The notes under the pieces: generated by a model
The model's database searches: none
What the model saw: only the letters and a program-made list of their open reading frames with translations
Told to the model about the DNA's origin: nothing
Position numbers and translations under genes: made by a program
Shown: piece by piece, positions 33,186-40,727 of the stretch
Numbering within the stretch: the stretch's first letter is position 1
Layout of the letters: the number at the start of each line of letters is the position of its first letter
Origin: Candidatus Aalborgicola danicus
GTDB taxonomy: Bacteria; Pseudomonadota; Gammaproteobacteria; Burkholderiales; Burkholderiaceae_C
Length of the DNA stretch: 64,000 nucleotides
Assembly (NCBI GenBank): GCA_016703945.1
Contig: JADJBC010000007.1
Span: 233,726 to 297,725, forward strand
Direction of reading: 5' to 3'

Positions 33186-35564
33186 TCAAACCACCTGTGA
33201 CTGCGGGTGCTGCGCCTCCCAGCTCTGTACCCAGCCGGGAAACTCACTGAATATCATCGGCTTGCTCATGAAGTAGCCCTGGGCCTCGTCACACTGCAGT
33301 TCCGCCAGTAGTGCATATATGTTGGCGTTTTCCACCCCTTCGGCCACTACAGACAGGCCCAGGTTGTGCGCCAGTTCAATGGTGGAGCGCACGATCTTGG
33401 CGTCACTTTCGTCCTTCTCCATGCCCATCACGAAGGACTTGTCAATTTTGAGCTCACCCACCGGCAAACGCTTGAGGTAGGCCAGGGACGAATACCCGGT
33501 CCCAAAGTCGTCGATAGAGAGTTTGTAGCCGCTGGCAGCAAGCTGGTTCAATGTGGCTTCAGCTCGCTGGGGGTCATCCATGATGGCGCTCTCGGTGATT
33601 TCCAGGCAGAAACCCGTACGTGGAACACCATATCGGTCCAGCAAGGCATCAATCTTGCGCGGAAAGTCCAAATCCATCAGGTCACGCGTGGACAGATTGA
33701 TGGCAATGCGCAAGCTGCCGCCTGCCGGCTGCAGCTTCTTCCACTCGCGTGCCGCAGCCTCCAGCATCCACAGGGTCAAGAACCGCACAAAACCGGTTTG
33801 CTCGGCAAACGGGATGAACTGCATGGGCTGCACCATGCCTCTGACAGGATGATTCCAGCGCACCAGCGCTTCTGCCGCCACAACGCGGTGGTCACGCAAG
33901 CTGATCTTGGGCTGAAGGAACAGATTGAGTTCGTTGCCATCTATCGCCTGACGCAGCTCCGACAAAAGGGACAAGGTCTGGGCACTGGCGGAGTCCAGCG
34001 AGGGGTCGTAAACCTGGATATCCAGGCTCTTGCGCTTGGCCACATACATAGCGACTTCGGCACGACCGAGCAGCACATCCACATCGCTGGAGTGCTCGGG
34101 CCAACAGGCCACACCCATCGCGGCACTGAGGTCCACCGTCTGGCCCTCAAGCGACACGGGCTCGACCAATGCCTGGCTGATTTGCTCGGCCAGCGCGGTC
34201 GCCTGCTCTGCCTGTGCGCCTTCAGCCAGTAGCGCGAACTCGCCACCACCCAGCCGCGCAGCCAGTGCCGGGTGGGTATTGCCCAGTCGCTCCAAACGCA
34301 GGGCGACAATTTGCAGAACCCGGTCACCAAACGCATAGCCCAGCACATCGTTAATGTGCTTAAAACGGTCGAGGTCCAGAATAATCACGGCAAACGATGC
34401 GTGGTTGGCCCCCGAGCGCCTTTGTGCCTCGTGCAGTGCTTCACGGAACTGTGCACGGTTGGGCAGACCGGTCAGCCGGTCCCAATAGGCCAATTGACGA
34501 ATCTCGGCCTGACTGGCCTGGATGTTCAGGCGCATACGGTCAAACGAGCGGGCCAGGTTGCCGACCTCGTCCCGGCGACCAAAATCCTGCACCGCCTGGC
34601 TGTAGTCACCACGGCCCAGGCGCTCGGTGTCGGCCACCAGCAGGTCCAGCGGGCGGGACACCCGACGCGCCAGAGCCGTACTACCCAACGCAAACAAGAC
34701 CACACCCGCAACGGTGATGACCAGCAGCACCACCTTCATGCGTTCAAAATCGGCCCGGGCCCTTGCCGAGGAACGCAACAGGTAAGTCTGGAGATCGGGC
34801 GATGACGCGTCCAACGCGACACGGCGAACCGCGTACTCGTCGTCACCCAGAGGCGCCAGCGCAACACCGTCCGTCCGACCCAAGAGACTTGCAAGGTCCG
34901 GCGCTTGCAGTGTGGAGTGCACGATCTGCGCCGACGATTCCGCCGACCGGTTGGCAATGACCACATGGGCACCCGACAGTACGTGCAACTCCGATGCCAA
35001 GGCCTGGTCCACCGCAAACCCCATCAGCACCCAGCCGACGACCAGGGGAGCTTTGACAGGCACCAGAACAAATTGATGGACGCGACCACGCACCAGAGCC
35101 ATTCGCCCCTGCTGAGCGCCCCGGGCCATCGACTGGGCCAGTGCGGTCATGTCGGGAGGCAACAGGGCTGCGTCCTGCGGATTGGCAACCGCTTGCACCG
35201 CAAACAGTGTGTCCAGCGAGGCAGAAATGGTGGCACCGATGCGAGCGCCACTGTTTTCAAGCGCTGACTCGATGGTTTGCCCGTCGCCCGAGGTCACGGC
35301 CTCGCGGAAGCCAAAGTCGGACGCAAGCACCGACGCACCCGCGGACAGGCGTTGGGCGTTTTGCTTTACCAACTGGGCCCACACTTTTTCATCAGCGTCG
35401 AGTTCTCGCTGCAAGTTTTGCTGAACGCTGCTTTCAATGCTGGTGCGCACCACCACCTGCACAGCGAGTTGAATCAGCAGCAGCAAACCGACCGACAACA
35501 GCACAATGCGCCGGACCATGCCACGGCTTTGAAGCAGGGCGCGCATGCGCTGCACAAAAGTCAA
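33186..35564 (-). CDS. GGDEF-EAL protein with periplasmic sensor, likely c-di-GMP phosphodiesterase
   Basis: 792 aa. Membrane helix (RIVLLSVGLLLLIQLAVQVVV), a periplasmic dCache-like sensor of about 230 residues, a second helix (VVLLVITVAGVVLFALG), then HAMP. The GGDEF domain has lost its signature (GGGEF, third position Gly for Asp), so cyclase activity is doubtful. The EAL domain is intact: AAEALVRWNHP, DDFGTGYSSLAYLKRL, ITESAIM and YFMSKP. The start is TTG 35564, whose TTGA overlap with the previous stop suggests coupling. GTG 35555 or ATG 35546 are alternatives. Probably senses a periplasmic signal with its two upstream genes. Confidence 0.88.
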   Translation of the reverse strand: MTFVQRMRALLQSRGMVRRIVLLSVGLLLLIQLAVQVVVRTSIESSVQQNLQRELDADEKVWAQLVKQNAQRLSAGASVLASDFGFREAVTSGDGQTIESALENSGARIGATISASLDTLFAVQAVANPQDAALLPPDMTALAQSMARGAQQGRMALVRGRVHQFVLVPVKAPLVVGWVLMGFAVDQALASELHVLSGAHVVIANRSAESSAQIVHSTLQAPDLASLLGRTDGVALAPLGDDEYAVRRVALDASSPDLQTYLLRSSARARADFERMKVVLLVITVAGVVLFALGSTALARRVSRPLDLLVADTERLGRGDYSQAVQDFGRRDEVGNLARSFDRMRLNIQASQAEIRQLAYWDRLTGLPNRAQFREALHEAQRRSGANHASFAVIILDLDRFKHINDVLGYAFGDRVLQIVALRLERLGNTHPALAARLGGGEFALLAEGAQAEQATALAEQISQALVEPVSLEGQTVDLSAAMGVACWPEHSSDVDVLLGRAEVAMYVAKRKSLDIQVYDPSLDSASAQTLSLLSELRQAIDGNELNLFLQPKISLRDHRVVAAEALVRWNHPVRGMVQPMQFIPFAEQTGFVRFLTLWMLEAAAREWKKLQPAGGSLRIAINLSTRDLMDLDFPRKIDALLDRYGVPRTGFCLEITESAIMDDPQRAEATLNQLAASGYKLSIDDFGTGYSSLAYLKRLPVGELKIDKSFVMGMEKDESDAKIVRSTIELAHNLGLSVVAEGVENANIYALLAELQCDEAQGYFMSKPMIFSEFPGWVQSWEAQHPQSQVV

Positions 35565-36166
35565 GGTTTGGCACCCTTCAAGTCAACCACTACCACGGCG
35601 GTATCCGTGGCACCGACGGTCAGACTTTGCTCCAGCGCAGCGGCACCAACCGGCAAGCTGGTATGCCAGGCACGCAACTTGTAACTTCCAGGGGCCACAT
35701 TCGCCAATGTCACCTCACCAGCCTCGGTGGACTTGCCGTAATAAGGCGTCTCCACCACCACCACCCAGGCCGTCATGTGGTCGTGGATATTACAGCCCAG
35801 CACCACAATGCCGGGGCGGTCAAAAAACACCGGACTGGCCGCTGTACCGGTGTAGAGCTTGAGCTCAAAGGTCTTGGCCGGTGAAAACGAATACACATGG
35901 TGGCGCACCGTGTCACGGTTTGGGAATTGCACCAGAGAGCCCACCGGAACCACCGTAACGGACGGCACAAATTGCTTACCGACCTGGGCAATTTCAGAAC
36001 CGCTGGCCGATTTAACCAGGGATTTGGCCGCCGCCGACTCCAGAAACACCACGGCATCCGTCAGCGAGCGCCCGGTACCGTCTTGCACCCGAACCCGCAC
36101 ATTGCCTGCCTGCGTCACCTGGAACAGGCACAGGCTCAGAGTCAGAAACAGAGCAAATTTCCGCAT
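35561..36166 (-). CDS. Exported cupredoxin-like protein
   Basis: About 201 aa with a signal peptide (KFALFLTLSLCLFQVTQA). The body resembles methylamine-utilisation MauL-like/plastocyanin-like proteins: VPVGSLVQFPNRDTVRHHVYSFSPAKTFELKLY, and GCNIHDHMTAW supplies Cys, His and Met ligands for a mononuclear copper site. A C-terminal carboxypeptidase-regulatory-like sandwich follows (AGEVTLANVAPGSYKLRAWH). It is coupled to the EAL gene downstream. Could feed a redox or copper signal to the sensor. Confidence 0.75.
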   Translation of the reverse strand: MRKFALFLTLSLCLFQVTQAGNVRVRVQDGTGRSLTDAVVFLESAAAKSLVKSASGSEIAQVGKQFVPSVTVVPVGSLVQFPNRDTVRHHVYSFSPAKTFELKLYTGTAASPVFFDRPGIVVLGCNIHDHMTAWVVVVETPYYGKSTEAGEVTLANVAPGSYKLRAWHTSLPVGAAALEQSLTVGATDTAVVVVDLKGAKP

Positions 36167-36179
36167 TGCGTGCACCATC

Positions 36180-37043
36180 TCAGGGAATCACGGCGATGCC
36201 GACCAAGGCGGCACCCGTGCCGACCGTGCCCAACACATCCGCCTTGCCAGATTCCAGGTTCACAAGGTACAGGCGTGTCGGACCTTGCGCCACACTGCGC
36301 AACGCGGCGAAGGCTGCACCGCTGGTGTCTGCGATATCCATAGACGCATCCTGCACCGAGCCGGTGCCCAGCGCTCCCACTGTAACCAGCCGCCCGGTGT
36401 TGGGCGATACAGCAGGTTGTGCGCCCTCCGCAGAACCCTGGCGCACCAGGGTGCCCGTGCGGCCATCAATGGCAAAGTTGGTCGTGATTTTTTCGTCTTT
36501 TTTGTTGTAGGTGTAGGCCGCAGCCAGCAATTGCGGCTTTTGCCCGTTTTGGGGGTCCCCTGGCTCGTAATTGAGAGGCGCATCCACCGCTACCAAGGCG
36601 CCCGTGTCGGGGTGCAGGCGCAAGTTTTGGCCGGTATTGCTGACCACGCGAATGCGGTCTGCGGCGGGATTGAAATCGAATCCAAATGCAGCACCCTCCA
36701 TGGCGGAGGCAATCGGCGTGCCCCCCACCGGCGCCAGCGCCCCGCTTTCCGTGTTGATGGTGTAGACGCGGCCACTGCGCGACAAAGTGTACAAAACGCC
36801 CTTGGCCACTCGGTAGTCAATACCCACCAGCGCCTCACCGGCTGGCAAGCCCTTGAGTGCCACGCGCTGCAGGACCCGCCCGGGCTGACCCGCGTTGAGT
36901 GTCAAAAGCTCCAAGGCCTGGGTCAGCGCATGGACAGTTTCTTTGCGTGGCGTCCCCACCAATGCGGTATCGGTACTGCAACCGGTCACCCACAATGCGG
37001 CTGCAATGACTGTCAAGGCCAAAGGGCAATTCAGTTTCTTCAT
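36180..37043 (-). CDS. DUF4394 lipoprotein
   Basis: 287 aa. Lipobox near residue 22 (AAALWVTGCSTD). The rest is a DUF4394 beta-propeller-like domain: VHALTQALELLTLNAGQPGRV, GIDYRVAKGVLYTLSRSGRVYTI, GFDFNPAADRIRVVSNTGQNLRLHP, ending VGTGAALVGIAV. Start MKKLNCPL at 37043 puts the lipobox at the right distance. ATG 37061 is also in frame. Ends 14 bp before the cupredoxin gene. Function of the family is unknown. Confidence 0.8.
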   Translation of the reverse strand: MKKLNCPLALTVIAAALWVTGCSTDTALVGTPRKETVHALTQALELLTLNAGQPGRVLQRVALKGLPAGEALVGIDYRVAKGVLYTLSRSGRVYTINTESGALAPVGGTPIASAMEGAAFGFDFNPAADRIRVVSNTGQNLRLHPDTGALVAVDAPLNYEPGDPQNGQKPQLLAAAYTYNKKDEKITTNFAIDGRTGTLVRQGSAEGAQPAVSPNTGRLVTVGALGTGSVQDASMDIADTSGAAFAALRSVAQGPTRLYLVNLESGKADVLGTVGTGAALVGIAVIP

Positions 37044-37238
37044 CAATATATTCCTGCGCAAGAGTTGAGACTGCCCGCCACACTATACTGCGGCGAACAT
37101 TTTTACACTGTTTTCTGGACAAGCTGCTCCGCCTGGACCCACAAGCCGCGCCCCCGCGCCTTTTAGAGCAACGATCCATGCTATCTGCTGCGTCCCGTCG
37201 CCCATCGTGACCGATTTATTGACTCAATCACTAGCGCT

Positions 37239-38078
37239 ATGACCCCTGCGCAATACGTCCAACAAAAGGCCGCCGCCTCGGGCAGCAGCTTCTACTACGC
37301 CTTTTTGTTCCTGCCCGCCCCCAAACGTGCAGCCATCACCGCGTTTTATGCCTTTTGCCGCGAAGTCGATGATGTGATTGACGACATGGTGGACGCCAGC
37401 GTGGCCCAGACCAAACTGGCCTGGTGGCAATCCGAGGTGGCCAAATCCTTTACCGGCCAGCCCAGCCACCCGGTGATGCAGGCCCTGATGCCACAGACGG
37501 CAGCATTCGGCATCGAGCAGCGCCATTTGCAGGCCGTCATTGAAGGCTGTCAGATGGACCTGGAACAGACCCGCTACCTGGACTTCATCGGCCTGCAGCG
37601 TTACTGCCATCTGGTGGCAGGTGTCGTGGGCGAGGTAGCGGCCCGCATCTTTGGCCAGACCCAGGCGCAGACCACCGAATATGCCCACACCCTGGGCCAG
37701 GCCCTGCAACTCACCAACATCATTCGGGATGTGGGTGAAGACGCGATGCGCGGGCGCATTTACCTGCCGGTCAATGAACTCAAGCAGTTTGATGTCAAAG
37801 CCCATGAGGTCTTGAAGCGCAGCTATTCGGACCGCTTTACGGCCCTGATGCGCTTTCAGGCCGAGCGGGCCCACGGCCTCTACGACCAGGCCCTGGCACT
37901 ATTGCCCGCCGAAGACCGCCGTGCGCAAAAGCCAGGGCTGATGATGGCCAGCATTTACCGCGCGCTGTTGCGCGAAATCGAGGCAGACAACTTCCAGGTG
38001 CTGCACCAACGCATCCACCTCACCCCGCTGCGCAAGATGTGGCTGGCGTGGAAGGTGCAAGCCCTGGGGAAGATGTGA
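37239..38078 (+). CDS. hpnD: Presqualene diphosphate synthase
   Basis: HpnD joins two farnesyl diphosphates to presqualene diphosphate. 279 aa. The two Asp motifs are CREVDDVIDDMV and NIIRDVGEDAMRGRIYLP. QMDLEQTRYLDF and YCHLVAGVVG complete the active-site blocks of the squalene/phytoene synthase fold. Start ATG 37239 matches the family. hpnE follows after a GC-rich repeat. Confidence 0.93.
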   Translation: MTPAQYVQQKAAASGSSFYYAFLFLPAPKRAAITAFYAFCREVDDVIDDMVDASVAQTKLAWWQSEVAKSFTGQPSHPVMQALMPQTAAFGIEQRHLQAVIEGCQMDLEQTRYLDFIGLQRYCHLVAGVVGEVAARIFGQTQAQTTEYAHTLGQALQLTNIIRDVGEDAMRGRIYLPVNELKQFDVKAHEVLKRSYSDRFTALMRFQAERAHGLYDQALALLPAEDRRAQKPGLMMASIYRALLREIEADNFQVLHQRIHLTPLRKMWLAWKVQALGKM

Positions 38079-38090
38079 CCCCCACGCTTG

Positions 38091-38160
38091 TCACTGCGTG
38101 TACTGCGCTGCCCCCCAAGGGGGCGCGTTTTGCCTTGGGGCGGCCCGGCGGCAAAACTAC
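38091..38160 (+). repeat. GC-rich dispersed repeat, copy between hpnD and hpnE
   Basis: cacgcttgtcactgc, then gccccccaagggggcgcg and ggggcggcccggcggc. Same family as 30298-30396. Confidence 0.6.
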
Positions 38161-38184
38161 CTGCCACAGACTGGCTTTCGCGGC

Positions 38185-39492
38185 ATGCGTGTAGGCATCG
38201 TCGGCGGCGGCTGGGCGGGGATGGCGGCGGCGGTGGCTGCAGTCCAGGCGGGGCATGCCGTCACCGTTTTTGAAGCATCCCGCACGCTGGGTGGACGGGC
38301 ACGGGCAGTGGAAGCTAGCTTGCCCGACGGCACGCCGGTCATGCTGGACAACGGCCAGCACATTCTGATTGGGGCCTACACCGAAACGCTGCGTGTGATG
38401 CGTTTGGTGGGTATGGACCCTGAATCCACGTTGTTGCGCCGCCCGCTGGCACTGCCGTTTGCCGACGGCACCGGGCTGCAAACGCCAGCCATTGCCGCCC
38501 ACTGGCCTGCCCCACTGGACGCCATTGCCGCGATAGCCACAGCCCGGGGCTGGAGCTGGGCTGAGCGCCTGTCTCTGGTGAAGGCCTCGCTGGGTTGGCA
38601 ATGGCGGGGTTTTCGCTGCGCGCCTGAGCTGTCGGTCGCGCGTTTGTGCAGTGGCATGGCGCCCCGTGTGGTCCACGAACTCATAGATCCGCTGTGTGTG
38701 TCGGCCTTGAACACACCGGCCGAGCAGGCCAGTGCACAGGTTTTCTTACGGGTCATGCAGGACTCTCTGTTCGGTGTACGCGGCGGTTCTCACCTGTTGC
38801 TGCCCCGCACGGACCTGACGGCGCTGTTTCCGGCTGCCGCAGCGGATTGGCTGACGCGCCAAGGCGGGCACATCCACCTGGGGCAACGCATCACCCAAGT
38901 GCGTTGGCAAGATCTCTATTGGGTACTGGACGGGCAAGCATTTGACCGCGTCATCTGGGCAAGTTCATCATCAAATGCGGCCCTAGCCCTCGTGAAATGT
39001 GCGCAGAGCGCTCCTGAATCAATAGCGACTCCATTACAGGCCTGGTCCACCACCGCGTCCAGCCTGCGCTTTGAGGCCATTGCCACCGTGTATGCCTGGG
39101 CGCCGCAGGCCAGGCTGCCCCACCCCATGCTGGCCCTGCGCAACACAGCGGTAGCGCCGGCCCAATTTGTGTTTGACCGGGGCCAATTGGGCGGCCCAGC
39201 GGGCTTGTTGGCATTTGTGGTCAGCGCCAGCGATGGCTCGCGCGAGGCACTGCAGACGGCCGTGTTGGCGCAAGCCGCCACCGAGTTGGCGGCCTTGGGC
39301 CTGTCGGGCCTGCAAGCCGTGCAAACCGTGGTAGAAAAAAATGCCACGTTTGCCTGTACTCCCGCCTTGGTGCGACCGCCACAGGCCATCGCGCCCGGCT
39401 TGGTGGCCGCCGGTGATTACGTGCAGGGGCCCTACCCAGCCACGCTGGAGGGTGCGGTCCGCAGCGGATGGGCTGCAGGTAACTTGCCTTAA
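38185..39492 (+). CDS. hpnE: Hydroxysqualene dehydroxylase (squalene-associated FAD oxidoreductase)
   Basis: HpnE reduces hydroxysqualene to squalene, the last step before hopanoid cyclisation. 435 aa. N-terminal dinucleotide fold GIVGGGWAGMAAAVAAVQAGHAVTVFEA, GGRA (arginine motif) and C-terminal FAD-binding GLVAAGDYVQGPYPATLEGAVRSG. A copy of the dispersed repeat (38973-39029) is translated in the middle as ALALVKCAQSAPESIATP. The start at 38185 is the first that precedes the GxGxxG motif correctly. Upstream frame is only repeat DNA. Confidence 0.92.
   Translation: MRVGIVGGGWAGMAAAVAAVQAGHAVTVFEASRTLGGRARAVEASLPDGTPVMLDNGQHILIGAYTETLRVMRLVGMDPESTLLRRPLALPFADGTGLQTPAIAAHWPAPLDAIAAIATARGWSWAERLSLVKASLGWQWRGFRCAPELSVARLCSGMAPRVVHELIDPLCVSALNTPAEQASAQVFLRVMQDSLFGVRGGSHLLLPRTDLTALFPAAAADWLTRQGGHIHLGQRITQVRWQDLYWVLDGQAFDRVIWASSSSNAALALVKCAQSAPESIATPLQAWSTTASSLRFEAIATVYAWAPQARLPHPMLALRNTAVAPAQFVFDRGQLGGPAGLLAFVVSASDGSREALQTAVLAQAATELAALGLSGLQAVQTVVEKNATFACTPALVRPPQAIAPGLVAAGDYVQGPYPATLEGAVRSGWAAGNLP
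38973..39029 (-). repeat. Dispersed about 55-bp repeat, copy 7, inside hpnE
   Basis: On the minus strand: gtcgctattgattcaggagc, then tgcgcacatttcacgagggctagggcc. Opposite orientation to hpnE, yet the frame stays open. Confidence 0.7.
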
Positions 39493-39623
39493 GTCAATTG
39501 TTTGCAAGGTGCGGCTGGTATCGCGACACCTGCTGGACTACGATGGACCTGTAGCCCGAGGCAATCCACCGGCCACCCGGTTTGTGGGATCGTGGGTTAC
39601 AACAACTCGTCGGAGGCAACCCC

Positions 39624-40706
39624 ATGGAAAGTTATGACTTACCCGCACTCTTGAAAATGGTCGTGGAGTGTGATGCGTCGGATCTGTTCTTGACCACCGG
39701 TGCCCCGCCCCACGTCAAGGTGGATGGCATTGTGCAGGCCTTGCCATTGCCGCCCTTGCTGGTGGGCCAAACCAAGCGCCTGGCCTATTCGGCCATGGGT
39801 CCTGCAGCGGTTGCCGAATTTGAACGCAGCCTGGAATGCAATATGTCCTATGCGCTGGACGGCATTGGCCGCTTTCGCATTAATGTCTACCAGCAACGGC
39901 ACGAAACCGGCATGGTGGCGCGCATGGTGCGCGGGCAGATTCCCAGTTTTGAGAGCCTGGGTTTGCCAGAGGTGCTGCGCGAACTGGCCCTGCGCCCGCG
40001 CGGTCTGGTGTTGGTCATTGGCGCTGCGGGTTCGGGCAAAACCACCACCCTGGCCGCCATGGTGGACTACCGCGCGATTCACCACGCCGGCCATATCCTG
40101 ACCGTGGAAGACCCCATTGAATACCTGTTCCGGCACGGGGCCTCCACCGTAGACCAGCGCGAGGTGGGCGTGGACACGCTGAGTTTTTCCGAAGCGCTGC
40201 GCAACGCCATGCGCCAGGCACCCGACATGATCATGATCGGTGAAATTCGTGACCGCGAGACCATGCAGCACGCCATTGCTTATGCCGAAACCGGGCATCT
40301 GTGTGTCTCGACGATGCACGCCAGCAATGCCAGCCAGGCGGTCAAGCGCATCCTCAATTTCTTTCCTGAAAGCAACCATGCCCAACTGCGCATGGACTTG
40401 TCGCTGAACCTGCAGGCCATCGTGTCGCAACGCCTGCTGCCTGGCATTGGCGGCAAACGTGCGCTGGCAACAGAAGTGTTGCTGCAGTCGGCCCATGTGT
40501 CAGACCTGATCCAACGCGGTGCTGTTGACGAATTGCGCCAGTCACTGGAAAAAACCAGCGTCATGGGCACCCACAGCTTTGACCAGTCTCTGCTGGAGCT
40601 TTACCAGCGCGGGTTGATCGAGCAAGAGGTCGCCTTGGCCAATGCCGACTCGCGCACCGATCTAGGCCTGCGCATGCGGCTGCATTCCTCAAACGACCCG
40701 CATTGA
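39624..40706 (+). CDS. pilU: Type IV pilus retraction ATPase PilU-like
   Basis: Twitching-motility ATPase, accessory to PilT in pilus retraction. 360 aa. Walker A GAAGSGKTTTLAAMVDY, Asp box/Walker B DMIMIGEIRDRETM, His box CVSTMHASNASQAVKRILNFF. The C-terminal extension past residue 330 is characteristic of PilU rather than PilT. GGAGG 7 nt upstream fixes ATG 39624. The Lon-like gene starts 21 bp later. No pilT was seen in the window. Confidence 0.85.
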   Translation: MESYDLPALLKMVVECDASDLFLTTGAPPHVKVDGIVQALPLPPLLVGQTKRLAYSAMGPAAVAEFERSLECNMSYALDGIGRFRINVYQQRHETGMVARMVRGQIPSFESLGLPEVLRELALRPRGLVLVIGAAGSGKTTTLAAMVDYRAIHHAGHILTVEDPIEYLFRHGASTVDQREVGVDTLSFSEALRNAMRQAPDMIMIGEIRDRETMQHAIAYAETGHLCVSTMHASNASQAVKRILNFFPESNHAQLRMDLSLNLQAIVSQRLLPGIGGKRALATEVLLQSAHVSDLIQRGAVDELRQSLEKTSVMGTHSFDQSLLELYQRGLIEQEVALANADSRTDLGLRMRLHSSNDPH

Positions 40707-40727
40707 CCCACCCCGACAAGGCCCACC

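Noticed and set aside
37224..37874. Frame antisense to hpnD
   Set aside because: Shadow of the real gene on the opposite strand.
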